64,000 bases of DNA from Scandinavium sp036271055 (GCF_036271055.1 NZ_DATBBJ010000042.1:1-64000), one strand, 5' to 3'; numbered from the stretch's first letter, positions 34,174 to 44,485 are shown. Translations and numbers: made by a program. Notes: generated by a model not told the origin, from the letters alone.

Positions 34174-34836
34174 ATGTTCAGACGTTACTTCCCCAGCCTG
34201 AAAGGCGACACCATTAAAGCAATCCTGCTGGTCGATATCGCCGTCGGCGTGGTCGGCGTTTCCTATGGATCGCTGGCGATGTCGTGGGGCTTCCCGCTTT
34301 GGGTGCCACTTGCGCTTTCTACTCTGGTGTTAGCCGGTGCGTCTGAATTTATGTTCCTCGGCATCATCATCAGCGGCGGAAATCCGTTGGCTGCGGCTGC
34401 TGCGGGATTATTGGTTAACGCCCGCCATATCCCATTTGGTGTCGCGGTGCGCGATCTGGTCGGTAAACGCGCCGCCGGCTTGCTTGGCTGCCACATCATG
34501 AACGATGAAAGCGTGGTTTTCGGCATGTCACAGCCGACTGCCGAACAACGTAAAGCCGCTTATTGGCTTTGCGGCTGCGGCGTGGCCATCCTCTGGCCGC
34601 TCGGCGTGTTGCTGGGTAGCGGCGTCGGGAAATTATTGCCGTCACCGGAAACCATTGGCCTTGATGCCGTATTCCCGGCGATTCTGGTCGCGCTGGTGAT
34701 CCCGGCCTTTAAAAAGCGCACCACGCTTATCCGCGCGATGAGTGGCGCGGTGATTTCACTGGCGGCGGTGCCGCTTGCCCCTGCTGGCGTGCCGGTGTTG
34801 CTGTCATTGTTCGGCCTTTTCGCGAGGAAGAAATAA
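34174..34836 (+). CDS. azlC: AzlC family branched-chain amino acid exporter, large subunit
   Basis: Inner-membrane protein of 220 residues with five or six helices, of the AzlC/YgaZ family. It carries the conserved LALSTLVLAGASEFMFLGIIISGG and NARHIPFGVAVRDL blocks. With AzlD it exports branched-chain amino acids or relatives (valine, methionine in E. coli YgaZH). Its stop overlaps the azlD start by one base (TAATG). The exact substrate is inferred from family. Confidence 0.88.
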   Translation: MFRRYFPSLKGDTIKAILLVDIAVGVVGVSYGSLAMSWGFPLWVPLALSTLVLAGASEFMFLGIIISGGNPLAAAAAGLLVNARHIPFGVAVRDLVGKRAAGLLGCHIMNDESVVFGMSQPTAEQRKAAYWLCGCGVAILWPLGVLLGSGVGKLLPSPETIGLDAVFPAILVALVIPAFKKRTTLIRAMSGAVISLAAVPLAPAGVPVLLSLFGLFARKK

Positions 34837-35159
34837 TGGGCGAGACTTTATGGATTATTGCCGGGATCGTGGTGCTGTCCGTCGGGACTTACCTGATGCG
34901 TTTTGGCGGTACAAAGCTCGGCAACAAACTGGCGCTTTCCGAGCACTCCCAGGCGTTGCTCAATGATGCCGCCACCACGTTACTGTTTGCCGTCGCGCTG
35001 GCCGCCACTTTCTTTGAAGGCAGCCATTTCGCAGGCAGCGCTCGCGTCATCGGTGTGGCGGTCGCGGTGTTCCTCGCCTGGCGCAAAATGCCGCTGATTG
35101 TAGTGATTGTCGCCGCTGCCGTTGTGACGGCGTTGCTGCGCTACTTCGGCCTGCATTAA
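34836..35159 (+). CDS. azlD: AzlD family exporter, small subunit
   Basis: Inner-membrane protein of 107 residues with three or four helices, of the AzlD/YgaH family: GTYLMRFGGTKLGNKLALSEH, then AVFLAWRKMPLIVVIVAAAVVTALLRY. It is the obligate partner of AzlC and is translated from the overlapping ATG. E. coli K-12 has no azlCD pair here. Confidence 0.88.
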   Translation: MGETLWIIAGIVVLSVGTYLMRFGGTKLGNKLALSEHSQALLNDAATTLLFAVALAATFFEGSHFAGSARVIGVAVAVFLAWRKMPLIVVIVAAAVVTALLRYFGLH

Positions 35160-35310
35160 CCGCTCAGCACATTCGGGCTTTATGGCCTGAGTGTGCGCTA
35201 CCCCGCAAAACTTAGCGCTGTTTCTGTCATCCCCGGCTGACATAATGCCCGTCAGCTTTCCTGGCGCTCATCGCTACACTGAGAGTCTGTTTTTTAGACG
35301 GACTTTCAGC

Positions 35311-35757
35311 ATGGCGCTTCTCACTCCCGACTGCATCAATCTGAACATCAGCGGCAATACCGCCTACTCGATCCTCAAGCAATTGGCCGACATGGCTTAC
35401 GCGCGCGGCTTTGTTAGCGATAAAAGCCAATTCCTGCAAACGCTGCTTAAACGCGAAAAATTGCACTCAACCGGCTTTGGTTCAGGCATCGCCGTCCCGC
35501 ACGGTAAAAGCGCCTGCATCAAACAGCCATTCGTTTTGTTCGCCCGCAAGACTGAATCCGTTGACTGGCAGGCCGCCGACGGCGAACCGGTCAACTGCTG
35601 GATTTGCATCGGCGTGCCGCAGGAAGGGGAAGAAAATCAGGTGAAGATGATTGGCGCGCTGTGCCGAAAAATTATCCACGCCGATTTTATCAGCCAGCTG
35701 CAACAGGGCGATGTCAGCCACATCCTGACGCAGCTTAACCAGACGCTCAGCGAGTAA
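35311..35757 (+). CDS. frvA: PTS EIIA component, fructose family
   Basis: Cytoplasmic phosphotransfer protein of 148 residues, EIIA of the mannitol/fructose type; the phosphorylated His is His64 in GIAVPHGKS. It passes phosphate from HPr to the EIIB domain of FrvB. The ATG at 35311 (MALLTPDCINLN) matches the start of E. coli FrvA; an upstream 40-codon extension has no family support. It is first in the frvABXR cluster, with 13 bases to frvB. Confidence 0.92.
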   Translation: MALLTPDCINLNISGNTAYSILKQLADMAYARGFVSDKSQFLQTLLKREKLHSTGFGSGIAVPHGKSACIKQPFVLFARKTESVDWQAADGEPVNCWICIGVPQEGEENQVKMIGALCRKIIHADFISQLQQGDVSHILTQLNQTLSE

Positions 35758-35770
35758 AAAGGAACCTCTT

Positions 35771-37225
35771 ATGGAATCATCATTACGCGTTGTTGCCATT
35801 ACCAACTGCCCGGCGGGGATCGCGCACACTTATATGGTCGCCGAAGCGCTGGAGCAAAAAGCCCGTCAGCTCGGACACACCATTCGCGTGGAAACGCAGG
35901 GGTCGAGCGGCGTTGAAAACCGTCTGAGTGACGCTGAAATCGCCGCCGCCGATTACGTCATACTCGCCACCGGACGCGGCATCAGTAACGATGATCGGCA
36001 GCGTTTCGTCGGCAAAAAAGTCTATGAAATCCCTATCTCGCAAGCGCTGAAAAATATCGATGGCATTTTCCCTCAGTTAGCCACCCATTCGCAGACGTTC
36101 ACCGCAGACAGCAGCATGAAGCTCGGTAAACAGGACGTGGTGCAGGGCAGCGTGATGAGCCACCTGATGGCGGGTGTTTCTGCTGCGCTGCCGTTCGTGA
36201 TCGGCGGCGGTATTCTGGTTGCTATCGCCAACATGCTGGTGCAAATGGGCTTGCCGTATACCGATATGGCGAAAGGCGCCCCGTCGTTTACCTGGGTTGT
36301 CGAATCCATCGGCTATCTCGGTTTCACCTTTATGATCCCGATTATGGGCGCGTATATCGCTTCGTCGATTGCCGATAAACCGGCGTTCGCCCCGGCGTTT
36401 TTGGTCTGCTATCTCGCCAACGATAAAGGTTTGCTCGGTACACAATCCGGCGCGGGCTTCCTGGGTGCAGTCGTGTTGGGGCTGGCAATCGGCTACTTTG
36501 TGCTGTGGTTCCGTAAAGTGCGGCTCGGCAAAGCACTGCAACCGCTGCTGGGTTCAATGCTTATCCCCTTCGTCACGCTACTGGTCTTTGGCGTGCTGAC
36601 GTACTACGTCGTCGGGCCGTTTATGTCCGATGTGATGGGCGGTTTACTGCATTTCCTCAACACCATTCCGCCCTCAATGAAACTCGGCGCGGCTTTCCTG
36701 GTCGGCGCGATGCTGGCCTTTGATATGGGCGGGCCTATCAACAAAACCGCCTGGTTCTTCTGCTTCTCACTGCTCGAAAAACACATTTATGACTGGTACG
36801 CGATTGTCGGCGTGGTGGCGTTAATGCCGCCAATGGCTGCGGGTATCGCCACATATCTGGCACCAAAGCTGTTCACTCAACAGGAAAAAAGCGCTGCAAG
36901 CAGTGCGATTGTGGTGGGTGCAACGGTCGCGACTGAACCGGCCATTCCCTACGCACTGGCAGCGCCACTGCCGATGATCACCGCCAACACACTGAGCGGC
37001 GGTATTACCGGCATGTTGGTTATTGCCTTCGGCATTAAGCGCCTCGCGCCAGGGCTGGGCGTGTTCGACCCGCTGATCGGGCTGATGTCGCCCGTTGGCT
37101 CGTTCTATCTGGTGCTGGCGATTGGGCTCGCGCTCAACATCTCTTTGATTATTTTGCTGAAAGGTCTTTGGCTGAAACGTAAAACCGCTAAACAGGAAAC
37201 CGTCCATGAACAACGAACTGCTTAA
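35771..37225 (+). CDS. frvB: PTS EIIBC component, fructose family
   Basis: Membrane sugar permease of 484 residues. The N-terminal EIIB domain has the phosphorylated Cys13 in TNCPAGIAHTYM; the EIIC domain (from about residue 125) has eight or more helices and the family segments FVIGGGILVAIANML and DMGGPINKTAWFF. It imports and phosphorylates a sugar. The natural substrate of Frv is not established. It overlaps frvX by 20 bases. Confidence 0.92.
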   Translation: MESSLRVVAITNCPAGIAHTYMVAEALEQKARQLGHTIRVETQGSSGVENRLSDAEIAAADYVILATGRGISNDDRQRFVGKKVYEIPISQALKNIDGIFPQLATHSQTFTADSSMKLGKQDVVQGSVMSHLMAGVSAALPFVIGGGILVAIANMLVQMGLPYTDMAKGAPSFTWVVESIGYLGFTFMIPIMGAYIASSIADKPAFAPAFLVCYLANDKGLLGTQSGAGFLGAVVLGLAIGYFVLWFRKVRLGKALQPLLGSMLIPFVTLLVFGVLTYYVVGPFMSDVMGGLLHFLNTIPPSMKLGAAFLVGAMLAFDMGGPINKTAWFFCFSLLEKHIYDWYAIVGVVALMPPMAAGIATYLAPKLFTQQEKSAASSAIVVGATVATEPAIPYALAAPLPMITANTLSGGITGMLVIAFGIKRLAPGLGVFDPLIGLMSPVGSFYLVLAIGLALNISLIILLKGLWLKRKTAKQETVHEQRTA

Positions 37226-38267
37226 ACAACTGTGCGACGCCACCGCCGTGAGCGGTGATGAACAGGAAGTTCGCGATATTTTGCGCGCAACGCTGGAAAA
37301 AAGTGCAGACGAGATTGGTTTCGACGGCCTCGGCAGCTTTATCGCCCGTAAAGGCAACCGTGGCCCGAAAGTGGCGATTGTCGGGCATATGGACGAAGTC
37401 GGTTTTATGGTCAGCCACATCACCGACGACGGTTTTCTGCGTTTCGTGACTATCGGCGGGTGGTGGAGCCAGTCGATGCTTAACCATCGCGTCACCGTGC
37501 GTACCCGTTCAGGGCAGCATATTCCGGGCGTGATCGGCTCGGTTGCGCCTCACGCACTCACTGAAAAGCAAAAGCAGCAGCCGGTCGAGTTTGACGAGAT
37601 GTTTATCGATATTGGTGCTAACAGCCGCGAAGAAGTGGAGAAACGTGGTATATCGATGGGTGATTTTGTCAGCCCGGAGGCTAATTTTTCCAAATGGGGC
37701 GACGATAAAATTGTCGGTAAGGCGCTGGATAACCGCGCCGGATGCGCCTTGATGGCAGAGCTTTTTCTCAGCGTAAATAACCCAAACATTACGCTGTATG
37801 GCGTGGCGAGCGTGGAAGAAGAAGTGGGCCTGCGCGGGGCGCAAACCTCGGCGGAGCATATCAAACCGGACGTTGTGATTGTGCTCGATACCGCCGTGGC
37901 AGGCGATGTGCCGGGCATTGATAAGGTGAAATTCCCGCTGAAATTGGGCAGCGGTCCGGCAGCAATGCTGTTTGATAAGCGTTATTTCCCGAACCAGAAA
38001 TTAACCGCGCTGCTGAAAGCGTGCGCCGCTGAGACAGAATATAACGTGCAGTGCTGCATCATGAAAACGGGCGCCACCGACGGCGGTCGCTATAACGTGA
38101 TGGGCGGCGGGCGTCCGGTGCTGGCGTTGTGCCTGCCCACACGCTATCTGCACGCCAATAGCGGGATGATTTCTGAAAATGATTATGACGCTTTGTTTAC
38201 GATGACTCGCGCACTGTTGCAGAAGTTGGATGGTGATACGGTGGCGGCTTTGCGGGATTTCAGGTAA
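37206..38267 (+). CDS. frvX: M42-family aminopeptidase FrvX
   Basis: Predicted dizinc aminopeptidase of 353 residues. The metal-binding signatures are VAIVGHMDEVGFMV, KALDNRAGCALM, the catalytic VASVEEEVGLRGAQTSA and VLDTAVAGDVPG. E. coli FrvX is of similar length. Why a peptidase or deacetylase-like enzyme sits in a sugar PTS operon is unresolved; a glycoamino-acid or glycated peptide substrate is one possibility. Confidence 0.92.
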   Translation: MNNELLKQLCDATAVSGDEQEVRDILRATLEKSADEIGFDGLGSFIARKGNRGPKVAIVGHMDEVGFMVSHITDDGFLRFVTIGGWWSQSMLNHRVTVRTRSGQHIPGVIGSVAPHALTEKQKQQPVEFDEMFIDIGANSREEVEKRGISMGDFVSPEANFSKWGDDKIVGKALDNRAGCALMAELFLSVNNPNITLYGVASVEEEVGLRGAQTSAEHIKPDVVIVLDTAVAGDVPGIDKVKFPLKLGSGPAAMLFDKRYFPNQKLTALLKACAAETEYNVQCCIMKTGATDGGRYNVMGGGRPVLALCLPTRYLHANSGMISENDYDALFTMTRALLQKLDGDTVAALRDFR

Positions 38268-38273
38268 ACACGG

Positions 38274-40019
38274 ATGCTTAACGAACGTCAGCTTTCCCTT
38301 CTGGTCAAACTGGAGCATCAACCGAGTTCCTTAGCGGAGCTGGCGCAACAAGCTGGCGTTTCGGCGCGCACCGTTTCGCGTGATATTGATTATCTGAATT
38401 TCACCCTCAGCGGCCGTGCCCGCGTGACCAGCCAGGGCAGCGCGGGCGTACAGCTGGAAATCCTCGACCGAAAGCACTATTTCCAACTGCTCCAACGTCA
38501 TGATAACGACGACCAACTGCTGGCGCTGCTGTTGCTCAACGGCTTCACCACGCGCCTCCAGTTGGCCGATGCGCTCAGTCTTCCGGAAACGTTGATTGCC
38601 GATAAGCTCGTTAAATTGCGTCAACGTTACGAAAAAGTATTCAGTATCGCCGGGCGGCCCGGTGTGGGCTATTTCATTGATGAACCGGAATCACGACAGA
38701 TCCTTATTCTCGCTAATCTATTGAAAAAAGACCCGTTCATCTCCCCTTTGACGGGCTTTAACTTCGCCGCCGTTGAACGGTTAACGTCATCCCTTTCTTC
38801 ACTCCAGGCCTGGCCTGCGGTTGAGCATGAGTATGTTGTCAGCGTCGTGCTTGCCGTGTGGGCAATGCGCAACCTGTTGCGCGGCACCGCGATAAAAAAA
38901 GCGGATCACGAAGTGGCGTTGTGCATTGAAAATGCTGGGTTTTATTTCAGCGAAAAAGCCCTTAACGCGCTTATTTCGTTGCTGGATGAATTGCAGTGTC
39001 AGGCCACTAGAGTGACGCCAGAGTTGATTCAGCAACTGTTAGCCGAAACGCTAAATGCTCACCCAGGCGGCGTGCTGGACGAACAACTGATTGAAGATTT
39101 AACCGGGCATATTACTCGCTGCGCGGCATCGCCCGTGTGGATCGCAGAAAGCCGTCAGGGTAGCATGAATAACCTGAAAGCCGCATGGCCGGTGGCTTTT
39201 GACATGAGCATTCGCTTTATTGGGTTACTACGGGAACAGCAGGGAATTATCATCCCGGACAGCGATTTGATCGGCCTGTACTTTGCCTGCGCGCTGGAAC
39301 GCCATCAGACCGATCGGCGGCCGGTCATTCTGCTGGCTGAGCAAAACGCGATTGCCACCATCAATAAACTGGCGATTGAGCGCGATGTGTTGAACTGCCG
39401 GGTGCATATCGCGCGGAGCGTGGCAGGGCTGGTGGGGCTTCTCGAAGAAATCCAGCCCGTCTGTATTATCAATAACAGCCATCTCGTTCTCGATGAAAGC
39501 ATCAATAATGTGCTGAATATTCGCAATATCATCACCCCGGCCGGCATTAGTCAGATTCGTGATTTTCTCGATACGGTATTTATTCGGCAAAATCTCGACC
39601 GACTGTTTCCTGTTGAAGGCTGTTTTCACGATGAGAATTTGCCCGAGGACACGTGGCTTGAGATTTGCGCCCGGGTCAGCCAGCGCCTGATGAAGCAAGG
39701 CCAGTTAACCGCTGATGAAGCCTGGCGAATTTGCCAGCGCGAGCAGGAAGGGGAAAATCTGATCGTCAACCAGCTCGCGATCCCCCATTGCTGGAGCGAG
39801 AAAGAGACGTCATTCCGTGGTTTTTTCATTACGCTTTCCCACCCGTTGATAGTCAATCACGAGCCTGTCAGCCATTTGCTTATCGCCTGTGCCAGCGCCT
39901 CTGCGCGCCATGAACTGAAAATATTCAGCTATCTCGCAACGGCGTTATACAAGCATGTACCGGGGAAAATCGCGGGTTTGAAAAGTGCGGAAGAATTTGT
40001 GCGTTTACTGCGGGAATAA
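38274..40019 (+). CDS. frvR: PTS-linked transcriptional regulator FrvR
   Basis: Regulator of 581 residues. N-terminal HTH (SSLAELAQQAGVSARTVSRDIDYL), central regulation domains with histidines likely phosphorylated by the PTS, and a C-terminal EIIA-like domain with NQLAIPHCW. This is the BglG/MtlR-like activator layout and the size of E. coli FrvR. It follows frvX by 6 bases and probably controls its own operon according to substrate flux through FrvAB. Confidence 0.9.
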   Translation: MLNERQLSLLVKLEHQPSSLAELAQQAGVSARTVSRDIDYLNFTLSGRARVTSQGSAGVQLEILDRKHYFQLLQRHDNDDQLLALLLLNGFTTRLQLADALSLPETLIADKLVKLRQRYEKVFSIAGRPGVGYFIDEPESRQILILANLLKKDPFISPLTGFNFAAVERLTSSLSSLQAWPAVEHEYVVSVVLAVWAMRNLLRGTAIKKADHEVALCIENAGFYFSEKALNALISLLDELQCQATRVTPELIQQLLAETLNAHPGGVLDEQLIEDLTGHITRCAASPVWIAESRQGSMNNLKAAWPVAFDMSIRFIGLLREQQGIIIPDSDLIGLYFACALERHQTDRRPVILLAEQNAIATINKLAIERDVLNCRVHIARSVAGLVGLLEEIQPVCIINNSHLVLDESINNVLNIRNIITPAGISQIRDFLDTVFIRQNLDRLFPVEGCFHDENLPEDTWLEICARVSQRLMKQGQLTADEAWRICQREQEGENLIVNQLAIPHCWSEKETSFRGFFITLSHPLIVNHEPVSHLLIACASASARHELKIFSYLATALYKHVPGKIAGLKSAEEFVRLLRE

Positions 40020-40055
40020 AACCTGTCCCGGGCTCATGAAGAGCCAGGGACAGCG
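40017..40055 (-). terminator. Terminator of the BhsA-like gene, shared with frvR
   Basis: CTGTCCC-GGCTC-loop-GAGCC-GGGACAG hairpin (40023-40053). On the minus strand it is followed by TTTTATT, so it terminates the BhsA-like gene; on the plus strand it stands right after frvR. Confidence 0.8.
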
Positions 40056-40061
40056 GCTGTT

Positions 40062-40274
40062 TTATTTGTTCAGTTCAGCGGTCATGTGTACACGGTTACC
40101 GGTGAATGCCTGGGTAATGGTGTAAGAAGACGCGCCTGCTTCTTGAGCCTGTGCGGCGATTTTGGCTTCTGCGCCGTCAATGGTTGAAGACGTTGCGGTC
40201 ACGGTTTGTGCAGCGAATGAACCAAAAGAAGTAGCCAGAGCGATAACTGCGACAAAAGTTTTGATGCTTTTCAT
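40062..40274 (-). CDS. BhsA/McbA-like (YdgH-family) periplasmic protein
   Basis: Small exported protein of 70 residues: signal peptide MKSIKTFVAVIALATSFGSFA cleaved before AQTVTA, then one YdgH/BhsA/McbA (DUF1471) domain ending GNRVHMTAELNK. Members respond to stress and affect biofilm or envelope permeability. The ATG at 40274 gives a clean signal peptide; the 25-codon upstream extension does not. E. coli has yiiG in this interval instead. Confidence 0.85.
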   Translation of the reverse strand: MKSIKTFVAVIALATSFGSFAAQTVTATSSTIDGAEAKIAAQAQEAGASSYTITQAFTGNRVHMTAELNK

Positions 40275-40402
40275 GATGTAAACCCTTTCGTTAAGTTGTG
40301 TTGGTAAGGCGTGTCGCCTTGATGTGATAAATAGTAGTCTCACATTCACCCAACGAATAGCGGAAGGTTTTGCTTACGTCATTCAATTTTTCTGACCAAA
40401 AA

Positions 40403-41239
40403 TTACACACCCAAAAGCCGCTGTGGATGGGTATAAATTGTTGCCCTGCCCGGTTTGCAAAAGCCCACCAGCGTCAGGTTGCAGCGTTCGGCCACTTCCA
40501 CCGCCAGCGTGGTGGCGGCTGAAACAGCAAACAGAATTTCCACACCGCACATCGCCGCTTTCTGCACCATTTCATAGCTGGCGCGGCTGGAAACCAGCAC
40601 CGCGCCCTGATGCCATTCGTCACCTTCATCGGCACGACGGCCCAGCAGTTTATCGAGCGCAACATGGCGACCCACATCTTCAAGACCGCCCGCCAGCTTG
40701 CCGTCCGGCATCACCCACGCTGCGGCGTGCGTACACCCCGTCATGCGGCCAACCGGTTGCACATCATTCAAATGCTCAAGCGCGAGATCAAGGTATTTGA
40801 GGCTGAACGACTGAGTAAATGGCAGCGGTGCAATCGGCCTGCCGACATCGTTCAACTGCTCCACACCACAAACGCCACAGCCCGTACGCCCGGCCAGCGC
40901 CCGACGACGCTCTTTCAGCGCCATAAAGCGGCGGCTCGAAATCTCGATCTGAACTTCCAGCCCGTTACAGACCTGCACCACATCCATGCCGTAAATTTCT
41001 GAGCGGGTATCGATAATTCCTTCGGATAATGAAAAACCGACGGCAAACAGCATCAGATCTTTGGGTGATGCCATCATGACCACATGGGAAATGCCGTTGT
41101 AGACCAACGCCACGGGCACTTCCTCCGCGAGCTCATCTTGCTGAGTGTGCTGCAAATCCTGACGTTTCCAGAGACTCACCTGGCGCAATCCAGTGATATC
41201 ACTCACATTACCAACCTGTTCTGCTGAATTTTCGTTCAC
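40403..41239 (-). CDS. fdhD: Formate dehydrogenase sulfurtransferase FdhD
   Basis: 278-residue protein (277 in E. coli) required for active formate dehydrogenases. It carries sulfur from IscS to the molybdenum cofactor before its insertion into FdoG/FdhF. The functional CxxC motif is in RTGCGVCGVEQLND, and the MGD-binding segments GLEDVGRHVALDKLLGR and VSSRASYEMVQKAA are conserved. It is divergent from fdoG, as in E. coli. Confidence 0.96.
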   Translation of the reverse strand: MNENSAEQVGNVSDITGLRQVSLWKRQDLQHTQQDELAEEVPVALVYNGISHVVMMASPKDLMLFAVGFSLSEGIIDTRSEIYGMDVVQVCNGLEVQIEISSRRFMALKERRRALAGRTGCGVCGVEQLNDVGRPIAPLPFTQSFSLKYLDLALEHLNDVQPVGRMTGCTHAAAWVMPDGKLAGGLEDVGRHVALDKLLGRRADEGDEWHQGAVLVSSRASYEMVQKAAMCGVEILFAVSAATTLAVEVAERCNLTLVGFCKPGRATIYTHPQRLLGV

Positions 41240-41434
41240 TTTGTATTAACCGTATTGGAACAAACCTACACACACTGTGGTATTCTGAAGACATATCCCT
41301 CCGGGAAAGAGGGAGATTTACCCTAATTCTGAACCTTTGCGGCAACGACCGCAAAGTTTAATAACAATCCATCCCCCGAGCGGTTTTTGGTATTGAAGGG
41401 CGAAGGGGAAGCAATGTCGAAACAAGGAGTGACC

Positions 41435-44400
41435 ATGCAGGTCAGCAGAAGGCAGTTCTTTAAGATCTGTGCTGGCGGTATGGCAGGTACAACGGCAGCG
41501 GCTTTGGGCTTTGCCCCGAGCGTCGCGCTGGCGGAGACACGGCAGTACAAACTGCTGCGCACCCGTGAAACCCGTAACACCTGCACATATTGTTCTGTCG
41601 GTTGTGGGCTGTTGATGTACAGCCTCGGTGACGGAGCAAAGAACGCCAAAGCATCCATCTTCCATATTGAAGGGGACCCGGATCATCCGGTAAACCGTGG
41701 GGCGCTCTGCCCGAAAGGTGCAGGTCTTGTGGATTTCATCCACTCCGCAAGCCGCCTGAAATACCCAGAATACCGTGCACCAGGCTCCGATAAATGGCAG
41801 CAAATCAGTTGGGACGACGCTTTCGAGCGCATCGCCAAACTGATGAAAGCCGACCGTGACGCCAACTTCATTGCACAAAACGCCGAAGGCACCACCGTTA
41901 ACCGCTGGCTCTCCACCGGTATGCTGTGTGCGTCTGCGTCCAGTAACGAAACCGGCTATTTAACCCAGAAATTTACCCGCTCGCTCGGCATGCTGGCGGT
42001 GGATAACCAGGCACGCGTCTGACACGGACCAACGGTAGCAAGTCTTGCTCCAACATTTGGTCGCGGTGCGATGACCAACCACTGGGTGGATATTAAAAAC
42101 GCCAACCTGGTCGTGGTGATGGGCGGTAACGCCGCTGAAGCGCATCCTGTAGGGTTCCGCTGGGCGATGGAAGCCAAAATCCACAACGGCGCCAAACTTA
42201 TCGTTATCGATCCGCGCTTTACGCGTACAGCATCGGTGGCGGATTTCTACACGCCAATTCGTTCTGGCACGGACATTACTTTCCTGTCCGGGGTTATTCT
42301 GTATCTGCTGAATAACGAAAAAGTTAACCGTGAATACACCGAGGCGTACACCAACGCCAGCCTTATCGTGCGCGAAGATTACGCGTTCGATGACGGTCTG
42401 TTCTCCGGGTATGACGCCGAACACCGCAAGTACGACAAAACCAGCTGGAACTATGAGCTGGACGAAAACGGTCATGCTAAACGCGATACCACGCTGACTC
42501 ACCCACGCTGTGTGTGGAATCTGATGAAGCGACACGTTTCCCGCTACACGCCGGAAATGGTTGAGAAAATTTGTGGTACGCCGAAGGCCGACTTCCTGAA
42601 AGTTTGCGAGTACATCGCCGAAACCAGCGCGCACGACAAAACCGCGTCGTTCTTGTATGCACTGGGCTGGACGCAACACTCCGTGGGCGCACAGAACATC
42701 CGTACCATGGCGATGATCCAGTTGCTGCTCGGCAATATGGGCATGGCCGGCGGCGGTGTAAACGCCCTGCGTGGTCACTCCAATATTCAGGGTCTGACCG
42801 ATATCGGCCTGCTGTCACAGAGCCTGCCGGGCTATATGACGCTGCCGAGTGAAAAACAGACTGACCTGCAAACCTATCTCACCGCCAACACGCCTAAACC
42901 GCTGCTAGAAGGCCAGGTGAACTACTGGGGCAACTATCCGAAGTTCTTCGTTTCGATGATGAAATCGTTCTTCGGCGACAAAGCGACAGCGGAAAACAGC
43001 TGGGGCTTTGACTGGTTGCCGAAGTGGGACAAAGGCTACGACGTCTTGCAGTATTTCGACATGATGTACAAAGGCCAGGTGAACGGCTATCTCTGCCAGG
43101 GCTTCAACCCGGTAGCATCGTTCCCGAACAAAAACAAAATTGTGGCCTCGTTGTCGAAGCTGAAATTCCTTGTCACCATCGATCCGCTAAATACGGAAAC
43201 CTCGACCTTCTGGCAAAACCACGGCGAGTCTAACGACGTTGACCCGTCGAAAATCCAGACCGAAGTGTTCCGTCTACCGTCGACCTGCTTCGCCGAAGAA
43301 AACGGTTCTATCGTCAACTCCGGTCGCTGGTTGCAGTGGCACTGGAAAGGCGCGGATGCCCCAGGTATCGCCAAAACCGATGGCGAAATTCTGGCCGGTA
43401 TTTTCATGTGTATGCGTGAGATGTACGCCAAAGACGGCGGCCCGGTGCCAGAGCCGGTGCTTAACATGACGTGGAATTACTCCACGCCGGATGAACCTTC
43501 GTCAGAAGAAGTGGCGATGGAGAGCAACGGGAAAGCGCTGGCAGACATCACCGACCCGGCAACGGGCGCGGTTATCGTCAAAAAAGGTCAGCAGATTAGC
43601 TCGTTTGCTCAATTGCGCGACGATGGCACCACCGCCAGCGGTTGCTGGATCTTTGCCGGCAGCTGGACGCCAGACGGCAACCAGATGGCGCGTCGCGATA
43701 ACGCCGACCCGTCAGGCCTTGGCAATACACTTGGCTGGGCATGGGCGTGGCCGCTCAACCGCCGCATTCTGTATAACCGCGCTTCCGCTGACCCGCAGGG
43801 TAAACCGTGGGATCCGAAACGCCAGCTCCTGAAATGGGACGGCGCGAAATGGGGCGGCGTGGATATTCCGGATTACAGCACCGCCGCACCAGGCAGTGAC
43901 GTTGGGCCGTTTATCATGCAGCCAGAAGGCATGGGTCGTCTGTTTGCACTCGATAAGATGGCGGAAGGTCCGTTCCCGGAACACTACGAGCCGTTTGAAA
44001 CGCCGCTCGGCACCAACCCGCTGCACCCGAACGTCATATCGAACCCGGCCGCACGCGTGTTCAAAGACGATCTGGAAGCAATGGGTAAAGCCGATAAGTT
44101 CCCGTATGTTGGGACCACTTATCGTCTCACCGAGCACTTCCACTACTGGACCAAGCACGCGTTGCTCAACGCCATCGCGCAGCCGGAACAGTTCATTGAA
44201 ATTGGTGAGAAGCTGGCGACCAAACTCGGTATCGGTCATGGCGATATGGTGAAAGTCACCTCCAACCGTGGCTTTATCAAAGCCAAGGCGGTGGTGACCA
44301 AACGTATTCGCACGCTGAAAGTGGACGGTCAGGACGTCGATACCATCGGGATCCCGATTCACTGGGGTTACGAAGGGGTGGCGAAGAAAGGCTTTATCGC

Positions 44401-44485
44401 CAATACCCTGACGCCGTTTGTGGGCGATGCCAACACCCAGACGCCGGAATTCAAATCCTTCCTCGTGAACGTGGAAAAGGTGTAA
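41435..44485 (+). CDS. fdoG: Formate dehydrogenase-O alpha subunit, selenocysteine protein
   Basis: Catalytic subunit of the respiratory formate dehydrogenase-O, oxidising formate to CO2 in the periplasm with bis-MGD molybdenum and one 4Fe-4S cluster. 1016 residues when the in-frame TGA at 42020-42022 is read as selenocysteine 196, the same number and position as in E. coli FdoG. Twin-arginine signal VSRRQFFKICAGG; 4Fe-4S cysteines in CTYCSVGCG and GALCPKG. The codon context is ARV-Sec-HGPTVASLAP. The ATG at 41435 places the Tat motif at the N-terminus. fdoH follows after 12 bases. Confidence 0.97.
42020..42063 (+). promoter_or_regulatory. Bacterial SECIS element in fdoG
   Basis: The UGA codon is directly followed by a hairpin in the mRNA whose apical part is GGUAGCAAGUCUUGCUCC, with GCAAG pairing to CUUGC and a GU-containing loop. 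It closely matches the E. coli fdoG/fdnG SECIS. SelB-tRNA-Sec recruitment at this hairpin recodes the UGA. Confidence 0.88.

Noticed and set aside
42020..42022. fdoG as a gene broken by a nonsense mutation
   Set aside because: The TGA is the selenocysteine codon at the conserved position 196 with a matching SECIS hairpin.
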